DNA of 64,000 nucleotides from Sinonovacula constricta (Eukaryota > Mollusca > Bivalvia > Cardiida > Solecurtidae), in NCBI GenBank assembly GCA_007844125.1, contig CM017557.1, positions 66,202,103-66,266,102 on the forward strand, given 5' to 3'. The notes under the pieces are model-generated. The model was given only the letters and a program-made list of their open reading frames with translations. It did no database searches and had not been told where the DNA came from. How positions within the stretch are numbered: the first letter of the stretch is position 1; each line of letters opens with the position of its first letter. The position numbers and the translations under genes are program-made. Below, in pieces: positions 34,922 through 46,047 of the stretch.

Positions 34922-34963
34922 ATGGCAATGTATAAAGACAACACCCTGTTTGATACCCTCTGC
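34922..34963 (+). CDS. Candidate short exon with ATG (14 codons)
   Basis: ATG at 34922 opens MAMYKDNTLFDTLC, followed immediately by GTAAGTATC, a good donor in phase 0. Whether it is a first coding exon or an internal exon (a weak acceptor TAATGTTATAAG lies 8 nt upstream) is not resolvable. The next candidate exon (35828) also starts in phase 0, and the combined segment would be a plausible helix, but both exons are short. Confidence 0.25.
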
Positions 34964-35596
34964 GTAAGTATCATTGATTTACTCGACGTGTATAAATTTT
35001 GGATAAGTCGGGTCACATATTAGTTGCAATTGTAATAAACCGAACATACTTTCTTCTTGTGTTTTACAATATTAGTTTTGTTTCGTGGTTTCCAACAACG
35101 TTAAACACTAATAAAACAAGTACTATTTATGTATAAAAACAGTGCAATACCATGCCGTGCATCTGTTATTTAGGGGATGCCAGGAACATGCATTTTTATG
35201 AATGCTGACGTCATAGTAAATGTAGCCTATTACATTAAAACATACAAAATCGGATTAAAGGAAGAACAAGGGTTGAAATATAAACCTTTCTGATCCACCC
35301 CATCCCATTAAAATGAAACAAATTTTTAAACCGGCAATCTGGTAATTATGTTTTACTAAATTTCCAACAGATTTTTAAATTGCGCACTAAACTCACAGCA
35401 TCAGTTTGAAATTCTTAGAAGTTTAACACATTCGTGTCAACAGTCATTTATTACATGGTCGTTGGAGAGTAAAGCCCCTCTACCAATGTCCTTTATATAC
35501 GTGTTGTAGACTGTACATAAGAAATTGAAGTCAACATAATATTACCAAATTAAGTCAAATTTGACCGAGAATTACTCAAAATGTCGGCGCATCAAA

Positions 35597-35630
<34 letters not shown>
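35597..35630. repeat. (ATT)11 microsatellite
   Basis: Uninterrupted ATT trinucleotide run of about 34 bp. Confidence 0.97.
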
Positions 35631-35631
<1 letters not shown>

Positions 35632-35827
35632 GAATATTTTAATTCGCAAGTTGAATATGCATTTTTGTTCTCTTGGTTGTTGCCTAATTATATGACTGAA
35701 AGCTTGTGCTTTTAGAGAACTACAAAATAAATTTACATTTACGTTTACTATTGAAATCAACTTTAGTCATGACTACAACTTCTTCTTAAAATATTAGCTT
35801 CAATTTCTATTTTTAAATGATTTTTAG

Positions 35828-35884
35828 AATGCCTTAAATGCACTGGCTTCATCGAAAGAAATGGAAGTAACTCGTAACTCGCAT
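35828..35884 (+). CDS. Candidate internal exon (57 nt)
   Basis: Acceptor TTCTATTTTTAAATGATTTTTAG precedes 57 nt open in phase 0 (NALNALASSKEMEVTRNSH), ending CAT|GTAACT. The acceptor is strong and the donor mediocre. Phase agrees with the 34922-34963 candidate. A third candidate at 36342 follows in the same orientation. No family recognised. Confidence 0.28.
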
Positions 35885-36341
35885 GTAACTTGAGCCTATG
35901 GACGCTTCGAAATGATGACGGCGAGCCTTTTTCTCTTCGGGCATAATAAATAACTTTCTTTTAAGTGTGAAATTTGTTTTAAGGCTTAAATATCTTATTC
36001 TTTTCTAAAAATATTTTAGCTGTTTATATCTTGACATACAAAACTAAATCTTAATGTATTAGCACAAAGATTCGTCTCATTAAAAATTACCATTTGGTTT
36101 GCCTCTGAAATATTTTGGTGTTTAGTGATCTCCATTTTATTGACTTTATCGCCATTTTCTTTCTTTATTTATTTTTCAGTATTGGGCCTAAACAGCTATT
36201 TTATTTCCCAAGGAAAAGCACGACCAGGATGTCGTTTAAGTTTTCGATATTTATAAATTGAGACTTCGATTGATTGTTTTCGACATGGATGTTATCAGAT
36301 TTTCTATCTGTTCTTTTTATTATACAATTATCTCATTCCAG

Positions 36342-36385
36342 CAAGTTACACTAATAATGCTTCAGAGCTTACTGTAGAATCATAT
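36342..36385 (+). CDS. Candidate exon with strong acceptor (44 nt)
   Basis: TTCTTTTTATTATACAATTA followed by TCTCATTCCAG is an excellent acceptor. The 44 nt are open in one frame, with 2 leading nt then SYTNNASELTVESY, and are followed by GTAAGT. In phase 0, the phase left by the 35828 exon, the same DNA instead reads QVTLIMLQSLL and stops, so it could be a terminal exon. The two readings conflict, so the exon is weakly supported. Confidence 0.25.
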
Positions 36386-36674
36386 GTAAGTAATATGTTG
36401 GAATTCTTAGCTAAATATGTTTTATAAGCGGATTATTTATCTCTATAAACTGTACTTCTTTCTTACTTATAAGAGAAAAACGAGCAAAACGTAAACTGAC
36501 CCATCTTTCTTTAAGAACAAGACTGACGTAAGACGTAATTCGTAAGTGATTTTTTTTAACCAGACACTCTGGTAATGATGATCGATAGTGTCATTTTAAA
36601 TAATTAGACATTAAACCCCGATCTAACGCTTTTTGACAAAAACAGGGCATCTGCAAACCCCAGGTTCGTAGTGT

Positions 36675-36688
36675 GTTACCATAGCAAC
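36675..36688. promoter_or_regulatory. X-box (RFX-type) site GTTACCATAGCAAC
   Basis: Perfect 14-bp match to the known RFX X-box pattern GTNRCC-AT-RGYAAC with symmetric half-sites. A YY1-like AAAATGGCG (minus strand, 36689-36697) and a CCAAT element (36713-36717, plus) lie within 30 bp. In animals such X-boxes near start sites mark ciliary genes. Neither direction gives a clear first exon, so the target gene is unknown. Confidence 0.45.
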
Positions 36689-36909
36689 GCCATTTTCTGG
36701 CTTATAACGCCAGCCAATATCTTAATATCGAGCATATTTCAATAAAGACGAAATTAACATGGTTTCTGTTTTGTTCAAATTACAGTTTAAACTGATATGT
36801 TTGACGATAAACAGCCTCTTAAATTTAAACAGGTTTAAAAAGCAACAGACGAGCAACTGGAAGTTGAGAAAATTGTGTATACCCGATAAAACCTGAAAAG
36901 TATACTCAC

Positions 36910-36963
36910 CTAAGTATGCTGGATGCACTTTAATACTTTCAACTGAGATTCCTTCAAATAACA
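36910..36963 (-). CDS. Weak internal exon candidate
   Basis: The minus strand has 54 nt open in one frame, containing GISVESIKVHPAYL, ending TTAG|GTGAGT, a good donor. The acceptor (ATATGTGTGCTGAG) lacks a pyrimidine tract. The VESIKVHPAYL string resembles the segment around VxxIxVHPxY in trypsin-like proteases, but this is too short to name. Confidence 0.2.
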   Translation of the reverse strand, partial: CYLKESQLKVLKCIQHT

Positions 36964-37058
36964 CTCAGCACACATATACATGTATGTTGTAATTATTGTA
37001 ATAAATGATCTTTTCAATGTCTACAAATGACAAAAATAAATGAAACTGCTGCAATTGC

Positions 37059-37064
37059 TTTATT
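37059..37064 (-). terminator. Poly(A) signal AATAAA
   Basis: AATAAA on the minus strand about 190 bp downstream of the stop codon of the candidate terminal exon at 37257-37420, in the context TTAATATAAATAAAGCAATTG. AT-rich DNA contains many chance AATAAA words, so its value depends on the exon being real. Confidence 0.3.
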
Positions 37065-37256
37065 TATATTAAATGTCTTTTATATATTTCATTTGCATAA
37101 ACACACTATATTCTTAATCTGAAATAAACTTATGAACGCCTAATGTCTTAATATAATCTTATCTCGGTGTATACAACGTATAATTTTTCAACGAAGATAA
37201 ATATGCTTTTCACATGCATGACACAATAACGGAGAGAGCAAAACAAACAAGTCACT

Positions 37257-37420
37257 TCAAGTTTGTCCAGGTGTGTCGTCAATCAGGATCAGTTGCTTCG
37301 TACCGAAGCCTTTAATGGAATATTTTAAATCTACTGGACACTTAACCTCATTTCTGTACAACCCGAGATGCCAGAATATCAAAGGTTTATCCCTCAAAAA
37401 TTTCCCATTGATTATAATGG
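37257..37420 (-). CDS. Candidate terminal exon, unknown protein
   Basis: Minus strand acceptor TTTACCAACGCTTTCTCATT followed by CAG has a good pyrimidine tract. The exon starts at 37420 with two nt of a split codon and reads 53 codons to TGA at 37259-37257. The product begins III NGK, then FLRDKPLIFWHLGLYRNEV, then a stretch with one Cys, ending LILIDDTPGQT. Composition (W, H, C, balanced charges) is protein-like and not AT-driven. A minus-strand AATAAA lies about 190 bp downstream. I do not recognise the family. Beta-strand-like alternation suggests a globular extracellular or carbohydrate-binding domain end, which is only an impression. No upstream exon with matching phase 1 was identified. 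Confidence 0.4.
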
Positions 37421-37631
37421 CTGAATGAGAAAGCGTTGGTAAAGAAGTGCCGAAGATCAATTATGCAAACGCCCCATCATGTGTGGGGGTGACCGGATCA
37501 TTTCAACAAATACCTTCTTAATTCCAATTATTTTTTCAAAAATTCAACAGATTGTTACATAAATAAATGTTAAGCTTTTAAATTTTTGCAACCGTTACAT
37601 CGAATGCTGGGAGTATATCTTCAAACTGGAG

Positions 37632-37875
37632 TATATTGTAAGAATATATGACAAAGTCCTATAAGTATTGCAACATATACATACCAAACTCCGAAAAGGC
37701 ACAGAACAAAGGTATTTCACATGCAAGCCAAGCGAAAAGTAAGAACAAATTTGTGATGTGTCATTTAAGGAAAAGAGCAAACCCGACAGTTACCGCTTTG
37801 GAACGATCAGTCGGCAATATGGACCGTCTGGGTGCTTAAACCGGTTTTACAGAGCTCTAATCTCGCACTTCCTGA
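37632..37875 (-). repeat. Rep-A copy
   Basis: Reverse orientation: AAGAATATATGACAAAGTCC ... GCAAACCCGACAGTTACCG ... TCGGCAATATGGACCGTCTG ... GGTTTTACAGAGCTCTAATC. It stops soon after the conserved block at about 37875 and so is truncated at the far side. Confidence 0.85.
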
Positions 37876-39959
37876 TGAGTTTAAGGAAGATATCTATACG
37901 ATGCCTGGTTTACCGTCTGATCGGTATTTTAAAGAAATTCAATTCGCCTACTCAATTACCTTGTAATGTTTAAATGTCCCAATTTTCATAATACTATTAG
38001 CTCTAGAAAGATGATACACAATATGTATTAAAGCATATTATATGTCATTGTTAATTTACAATTACATGTATTAATTAACGCATGCTAACGAAAACACAGC
38101 GTATCGCTTGACCACAAAGAATGCGCATATACATGTAACCCTCCTAACTTGCTATGACTAATTTCAATGTCTAAAATAAGAAGGGATAAGGTCTTGCGTG
38201 CCAAATGTAATTGAAATACAAGGTGAGACTTGTCTTGTAATAGCATCAATGATCGTTTTCAAGGACAAAACAGAAATAAAAACACATCTAAATAGTTCGA
38301 TTTTAAATTGTCACTGCTCAAAGTCAAATTAAATGCTTAATAAAACAAATTGAAATGAACTATATTGTAAAAAGCAGAATATAATGTATTTCTAATAAGA
38401 AAGTCACATCCTGCACTGATATCACGTGCGCATTAACATGCTAATCTTATTTTTAGACAACTAGTTGAACGTAGAGCAATGGATCTATTAGAGAAGCATT
38501 AACCAATGTCTGGTAAATTATTCGTGTCTAATGGCAGAGTACATTTTTTAATCAGTACCATCATTTCCTAACTCAATCGAAGGCAACATTTCTATTTCGA
38601 TGCATGTTGCAAACAAACGAATTATGCAGTCATTTCCCAAACAGTTTTTGCGGTCCTCAAAATTTATGCCTTTTTTAGCATTTGCACATAGTTATTAAAA
38701 CCGAATTGTTTTTGTTTATGTAAGCTTTCTGTGGGGAGACAGCAGTTCAGTCGTGCGAAGGGAGTGTTCTAAGAAAACAAAACCAAGCTGTGTTCATTTT
38801 TCTAAGATTTTATGGGAACACATGTCACGCTACCAGCCAGAGTCTTCTTCACAAAAGATAAGAACACGCATACATTTTCTGTACATGTCCCATAATATAT
38901 AGCGCAAAGCAGATAGAAAAGAGTGTTGTTGTTGTTTTCTGACGCATGCAATAAAATGGGATACCCAAAACCTAAAAAAAAACAGTACCGATTCCAAAAA
39001 AATAGTCTTGTCCATTTCTTAACATGACCTGATGACGTCATTTGCGTTAAAAAATGACGTTGCCGCAGTCACTGTTCAAAGCAATCTAGTTGAAATAATG
39101 AAGCTATTTCTGACCATTAAAATCGCTAAATTATTATCCACACTTACATTCTACTAAATCTCTCTAGTTGGGGTAAAGCATTTATCTTATCACTACAACT
39201 AGTAGCTTGCTCTGAAAATTAAGCTTGCCGACAATAGAATAGCTGTTGACCATTTTCATTTCGCTGCGAAGTTTCTAAAACTAAAACAGACACAAGTGCT
39301 TGTTAGCTCGTAAACACACATGTATATTAATATATACAATGTGCAGAGTAATGACAATTTATGCAATTATAGATATAACAAACAATAATGTTTATTAAAA
39401 CTACTATTTAACATATAAAACTAGGTTTCCTCAAGTGGTGATTCGAACCAAGACAGTAAAAATGATCTCCAAGAACTTTGAAAACAGCAGTGTAGGTTTC
39501 GTTACATAACGTACTCTTTAACTTCTGGTAGCTTAATTTTCCTGTCGTATACATGGATCAATGTATTATACATCTGTCAATATATTTGTTCGTTATATGT
39601 ACTTCTATAGCACTGAAGTATGTTGGGCAGCATGTAGAATAATACCTGTTAGGTTAATCGTTTATATAACGCTTTGATAACCCGGCCGCAAGTGAAACGT
39701 ATTGCCAGTCATTTGAATTATTCCTTAGATTACCCGCTTATCGAAAGAAACGATATTATGTCATTTATATACTTGTAATTGATTGATGTAAAGATGTTCA
39801 ACCTTGAAGTTATACTTGACATTATCTTAAGTGATGAAATGATGAAAAGGATGTGTGTATAGATACACGTATTCTTCGAAAACGATGCATATGTTAATGC
39901 AGTCAAATCCATCAGGACATATTTCTGGTTTGAGTTACCGTCGCACCGACACGGTTGGG
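37876..39959. other. Unassigned AT-rich stretch
   Basis: About 2 kb without a supported gene, RNA gene or known window repeat. Overlapping minus frames at 38.8-39.0 kb have no family resemblance. TGACGTCA-like GATGACGTCATTTGCG occurs at about 39031 outside any recognised repeat. Confidence 0.5.
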
Positions 39960-40115
39960 GTTACATTGGCGACGTCCAGCTAATTTTTAGTGGATGAAAA
40001 GCCCAGACTTATGTCTTGGAAAGAACCACCAGCGCATCGCAGGTTAGTTGAAAGACTTGGGTCTGGGCCTGTGACGTTACAAGTGGGCGACTGTAACAGC
40101 TCGGTCACGTGCGCA
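39960..40115 (-). mobile_element. SINE-C copy
   Basis: Read on the plus strand: GGCGACGTCCAGCTAATTTTT, GAACCACCAGCGCATCGCAGG, TTACAAGTGGGCGACTGTAA and CGGTCACGTGCGCAC. These are the reverse of the SINE-C body and head blocks. B box region diverged. Confidence 0.75.
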
Positions 40116-40389
40116 CACTATTCCGCCGTTTTCTGTCAGCATTCGGATTTACTCGGATTCGAATTTGTGCTGAGGAGACACTTCCGTTAAACGGTTTGAA
40201 TTTTTTCTACGATTTATCAACGTTTATTAGTATGATTGTTTGTAGCGTAGACTGTCGCATTCTTAAATATATTGGTTTGTGTATGTAACTTGATATCATC
40301 CTGTCAAAATTTATTGGACACCATGAGATTAGGGTTAAAGAACATGTGTAAATATAGAATTTTATCTCTTGGCTTCCGCTGTCTATCTG

Positions 40390-40515
40390 AACTACCTCAG
40401 TCAACCTAATGGCATTACGTCACGTTGCGAGTGGAAAAAGAAATCCGGGACAAATCAACCGGCAGATAATCTCTTCGATAGCCAAACTCGCTGCACAGGT
40501 TGAATAAGTCTTATT
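40390..40515 (+). repeat. Rep-E fragment
   Basis: ATTACGTCACGTTGCGAGTG, GGGACAAATCAACCGGCAGA and GATAGCCAAACTCGCTGCAC align loosely with 49620-49710 and 54745-54830. Only the middle part of Rep-E is present. Confidence 0.5.
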
Positions 40516-41499
40516 GTAGTATCTTTAAAACAGATAATTTTGTGCTGCTACCTCTTTTAAAAGTGTCTAAAAACAACCTCAATAGGTAAGATTCAAAGCT
40601 TTAAAGCTTTATTAACCACAACTTATAATATACATCAGGTTTTAACACATGTGAACAACATCAAATAACAAAAAGAAAGATATGGCGTCAATGCGTCAAA
40701 GACAAAGACATGTTCTTCTTCTTTCGGTAGAGTACATGATTCCACGGCATTCTCGTAGATTTAACATAGTCAAAGTTGGATATATGCTTTTGGATACATA
40801 CAGCCAGCATTCATGTTTTAGTATGGAATGTAAAGTATGTAAAGTATTTTTATAGCCATAGATCTACTACATGATTAGACATTTCAAAATAAATTTTCAA
40901 TTGTCAATAAAGTCAATTTGAAAGTAAGTCAATAAAGGAGAATGAGTGAATTTATCTAAATTTTTACATGATGAGTTTACTAAATAGTGTTAATTAAATT
41001 AGGGTTTCTTGATCTTCGAAGTTTACCTGTCTATCAAATTCGTAAACATTAAGGTAAATTAAAGACAAACATGTATAAACTTTCATCTAGTATAATGTTC
41101 AACATGCATCGAGGAATTGGTGCATTTTTATTGTCAGTATACCCATTTCTTAGGTCACGTAAGAATTTGACAGCTTTGGGGCATACATTATTTTGTTGCA
41201 GGATTGTTGAAGCATATATCCAATTTTGACTTGTTGATGAAGGGAAGACAAATCCGAAAGTACAAGGTGACACCATTATAATTTAAACATAATGTGGGAT
41301 ATCTTCTTCTTTCTAGCAGGAACAGTTTGACAACCAAATGAAAACCAAACAGACACTGTAGTTCCAGGCCGTGATAGTAACATACAAGTATACATTATTT
41401 TGACCGTGTTATCAAAATGAAAGCAACCTCAAAATATATTGATAGGGTAACGAATAAAAAGGCCAGACTTAAATGCATACAAATACAAATTCGTGTGTT
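40516..41499. other. Unassigned stretch
   Basis: A 75-codon minus frame (41049-41276) has a pyrimidine-rich acceptor-like TTTGTCTTCCCTTCATC...AAG inside it and ordinary composition, but no donor, poly(A) signal or family. Two AATAAA words on the plus strand (40906, 40931) lie in a short direct repeat. Confidence 0.4.
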
Positions 41500-41580
41500 G
41501 AGGTCGTCTAGCTGACCAACGGTGCGCCGGTGGTTCTTCCAAAATGTCTGCAGGACTTTGTCCAGGAAAAATATATGTAG
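41500..41580 (+). mobile_element. SINE-C body scrap
   Basis: TCTAGCTGACCAACGGTGCG followed by CCGGTGGTTCTTCC and GGACTTTGTCCAGG match the SINE-C centre. Head and 3' end absent. Confidence 0.55.
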
Positions 41581-41631
41581 CTGCACGCTTTTAGTATGGA
41601 ATGATCAGTAATTGAAAGTTTTTTAGGAATG

Positions 41632-41740
41632 ATATTACCGACTGACCGATCCAAGGAGGTAAAAATGTTGGGTTTGCTCTTTTGTCTTTGTCATGTACAT
41701 TTTTGAAATTTTGGTATACGTTGCAATGCTCTGGACATAT
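41632..41740 (+). repeat. Rep-A fragment
   Basis: TTACCGACTGACCGATCCAAGG, GTTGGGTTTGCTCTTTTGTC and GGTATACGTTGCAATGCTCT match the 3' third of the family. Confidence 0.75.
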
Positions 41741-42304
41741 TTCATATTTCCTAATTATACATTCAGTTTACTGGCGTTAGGCTGTTAGACATAGTTGTAA
41801 ATTCTTTGAACTGATGTGCATTGAAAGTAACCCCAATACGGGAATGGCCCAAAATGTATAGAAGAGCATTGTCCAGAGCACATTAGAGAAAGGGGGATGC
41901 TATGGGGAAATGTCAGTGACATCATCACTGGTTGTTATATGGAGCTTGGGTTTGCTAAGAACACTTGTTAACGCACGCAGTAACGTCATGACGTCAGGAT
42001 TAAATTGATTTAAACAATAAATTATTGATACTTTGCCATAATCTTACTTTTGAATCGCCCTAGAGAAAACGAATGTCGTCTAAATATTTTACAATCGATT
42101 TTAACAGTATAACTTGTGAATTTTCTTATTTTGTTTGTATTTGATAGTAAAAATAAGATAAAACCAGAAAACAAGACAAAACATTTAGATAAATAGTCCA
42201 ACGCATTAACCTTTTGCATGTCAGCTGTATATTTATTGTTTACATAATCTAAAACAAATTATAGCACAAAAATGGTTCCGATCTACAAATATTCCTTTTA
42301 ATGA

Positions 42305-42485
42305 AAATGTATGTCAAAGTCCTATGAGCACTGCAACATTTACCACACTATGAAAAGGCACAGGACAAATGTATTTAACATGCAAGCTCAATGAAAAGTA
42401 TGAACACATTTGTAATGAATAATTTAACAAAAAGAGCAAACCCGACAGTTACCGCCTTGGAACGGTCAGTCGGCAATAAAATGCC
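42305..42485 (-). repeat. Rep-A fragment
   Basis: TGTCAAAGTCCTATGAGCAC, AAAGAGCAAACCCGACAGTT and ACCGCCTTGGAACGGTCAGT, then GGCAATAAAATG where the element breaks off within the hairpin loop region. Confidence 0.85.
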
Positions 42486-43986
42486 TTTGGCATAAAACGA
42501 CGAATATCAAGAAGAAAGCCGGAAACTAACTAGATCTAATATACAAATGTAGCGTGGAAACAAGTGTTTACCTACTTTTCAATTACTTAAACCAAATTGT
42601 AAAAACGTGTCGCTGGACATTGCAGCCAAAATATAAAGTTAATCTCATTTAGCATTTTTAGCGATTTTAAATTTAACAAGAGTTTATACATCATTATTTT
42701 CAAATTTTGCAAGCTTCACAAAACCATTAACACATGAGTTAAATTTGTCTACTTGTTTTAATGTTTACACTAATCATCATAACATTTTTGTGTCACTTAT
42801 AAATTTTCAGAATTGATAGTAGACAATTTCTTCATTTTAATAGTTTAGAGACAAATATCCAAACATAAACTCTTTTTATATAAGGAACAACGCCTGACAG
42901 GACGGTCTAATGGGTATACTAGTCACCATATAGACTACTATACTAACGTTACAATGACCGACATATCTAGCCATCCACCCCATAGACATTGTCAAAAGCG
43001 GTCGCAGCAGTTGCTAGACATTGGCGGGCATTCTAAAACCCTATAAGCTCATGTGTCCAGCCGTTAAAACGAGGCGCCAGAACAAAAAAACCTGTTCCTT
43101 GCACACAGGGTGATCATTTCTTCAGAGAAATACGTATAAAGTATATATACAATATAAACAACTCTTTAATTAGGAAAATTAATATGACTAATGGATTGAA
43201 ACAATTTCATAAAAACTTAATTACAACCATTACACCGCAACACTTTGATATGTTAAATGTTGTTAAAATAATCTTTTAAAACAGTGATGTTATGTTCCGT
43301 TTACCGAAACATATTTTGTCAATATATATTTTGAAAAGAATATTTTGGATTTAAAAGATATATCATTAAACAATGTAGGTTGATGTCTTGTGTTTAACAT
43401 AGAAACTAGATTGTTTCTTCAAGTTCGTGTCATTTTAATGTTGTTGTTTTTTGTGTTATGTTATCTTTTGTAACAAAAAGATCCCGAATTTAAGAAGTTT
43501 ATTATAAACCAGATCATATATTTTCCCCTACTCATCAGAATGGATGGAATTCCTTGCCTTGCAAATACCTTTCTTTCAAAGATTAGTTGATGTATTAACC
43601 GGATTTTCTGAATTGCAGCAGTATTGTTTTTAAAGTATCAGTTGTTTATGCAGTTTGATAAGTTTTTGCTGAATGATGAGATTAGAGCAACTTCATCTTA
43701 ATCCTAGAAAATATTTTAAGCAAGCAATGGCTTTTAAGCTTTATCGTTGTCCTTAAATAAAACCAGTTAAATTTATTTAATATGTTAAATGACACAACTG
43801 CATCAAGGAAAACGTAAACACTCTTAAAATAACATTTGTTTATATAACTTTATCTTTTCATTGAATTTTTTGTTCTGGGATAAAGATGGTACAGACATAA
43901 GACAGATTGAGTATGGAAGTGTAGTGAACGGCCTTTGCTGTGACCTTAAGATAAACGTTAAGTGTTTGACGGTTGGAAATTCCTAC
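42486..43986. other. Unassigned AT-rich stretch
   Basis: No gene, RNA gene or recognised repeat in about 1.5 kb. Confidence 0.5.
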
Positions 43987-44064
43987 CTGCATCAGACAAA
44001 CCTCTTTATACAATTTATGCATGACTCGGTACATAGCTTCAAATGAAACAGCTCGTGTTGTGGT
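43987..44064 (-). CDS. Candidate internal exon (78 nt, 26 codons)
   Basis: The minus strand has an acceptor ACCTTTCATTCTCATTTTTA followed by TAAG, ending at 44065. Twenty-six whole codons follow, containing AVSFEAMYRVMHKLYKEV, and end ATGCAG|GTAGGA at 43987. Exon phase is 0-0. Both splice sites are good and the composition is protein-like (basic, amphipathic helix). No family recognised. The terminal exon candidate at 37.3 kb is on the same strand but needs phase 1, so further exons would have to lie between. Confidence 0.38.
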
Positions 44065-45245
44065 CTTATAAAAATGAGAATGAAAGGTGTAGTTTTCCGT
44101 CCGACCCTCTTGAGTCTAATCAAATTTATAGAACAAAAACAAAGGAATGTTTAATTTCTATCCCGGTGAAATTTCTTTCTGCTGTTTTATGTCAAACTAT
44201 TTAATAGGTCTATGTGTCCAGTTGATTGTTTGTGATAGTTGTTGTAAGATTGTACCAGTAAATGATAGGCTCGTGTAAGACATGCCGACGGCAAGAAAAA
44301 TGAAAACCAAGGTAACCAGTGATAAAAATAATAATGCACGTATAAATTATATTTTATCCTAACTCTGTACAACAAACAAATATTCACTTAAGGTGTTTGC
44401 AATTTACATGTCCTATTACAGACATTATGTCATTTAAAAAACACAAACACTCATAATTACAAATTGTTCTTGGGCTTTTTTACGACTATCAATTACATTG
44501 TCAATTACATGCTGTCAACAATAATAAATGAATCCAAATGAGTTGTAAACAATTAACTCTTTTTACTACCAACAATAAATAATTAATTTAAGAGCCCCCC
44601 AGAGACACAGATCTTTGACAGAATTCTGGAAAATTATGTAAAATGTACCGTTACATACTAACGCACACATAATCTATTTTATCATTTTCTATCTCGATAC
44701 GAAACCTGGATGTTTAAATAAATTATAGTTTATTTAATACATAGGTAACACGAAACTAAGATTCAAAGGCATTTCCAGGAATTTAAAATTAAGGTAATTG
44801 AACTGAGGTATTCGCACAAACCGAGATATGGAACAAAAGGTTCAGAAATATATATATTGTTAAATATGTCAAGTTTATCTTGTTTAGATGAGAATAACAA
44901 AGCATCCGGTAACTTTAACCAATTAAATCTACTTTGATATTCATCCTGGCAAACCTTTTGGTTATCAATATTAAGTCAAAAGTTAGTTTATTTAGCTATA
45001 CCGAAAAGTAATTACAAGATCAGTCAGTATGGTCAATTCAATTTCAATATTTTGTTGGCACAAACTTATAAGTTTATGGTCATACTTAAATATGGCGACA
45101 AAAAATACGCATGTTTAGTATAATTATTGCATACATTTTAAACATAGAGAATAGTATGTAATAAATGTACAAGGTATTTGTATACTATTAGGTCAAGTAC
45201 AATTATATTTCATGGTACATTGTAACATGGAAGTTAAAAATACTA
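44065..45245. other. Unassigned AT-rich stretch
   Basis: May include the decayed 3' UTR of the LINE fragment that ends at 45246 (minus strand). No other support. Confidence 0.45.
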
Positions 45246-45464
45246 CTATACATTTTTTCTTTTACAATTTGTAAGGTATACACATCTAGCTAGTCGTTTA
45301 GGTAATCCTGTTTGGATGCATTTTATTAGTTGTTTGAATTTAACAATACTTGGCCAAGAGCAAAAATAGTTTGGTAATATACTAGTTCTTAATCCTCTGT
45401 AAAGAGGACATACTAGAACAAAATGATATTCGTTTCGATGACATTCCTTCGACAATATATACAT
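45246..45464 (-). pseudogene. LINE reverse-transcriptase ORF, C-terminal fragment
   Basis: The minus frame contains EYHFVLVCPLYRGLR, then PNYFCSWPSIVKFKQL, then CVYL near its end. The pattern ExEYHFxLxCPxYxxLR...P...KFxxL is the conserved C-terminal region, following a Cys-rich knuckle, of ORF2 in many non-LTR retrotransposons of molluscs and cnidarians. The upstream C..C knuckle (YCRRN-like) is read in another frame, so the copy is frameshifted and dead. A (AT)n array interrupts it upstream. It retains no catalytic RT motifs. Confidence 0.72.
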
Positions 45465-45514
45465 TTTCTATCCTGTTTATCAATGATTCTAAGCTACATT
45501 CTAATATTGCGGTC

Positions 45515-45900
<386 letters not shown>

Positions 45901-46047
45901 CTAGATTTGATAAAAAATACTAACGATTATTGTATTAACAAAGCTTTTGACAAATTGCGTTTTGTAAAAGTAGTACTTGATACTGTGTTCAGAGCTTATA
46001 ATCAAATGATTTATAAATCTGTGTTGGTGTTTATGTATCCTTGCGCT

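Noticed and set aside
41049..41276. 75-codon minus frame as a terminal exon
   Set aside because: Composition is protein-like and an acceptor-like tract exists, but there is no poly(A) signal, donor or recognised family. Evidence was too thin to list as a gene.
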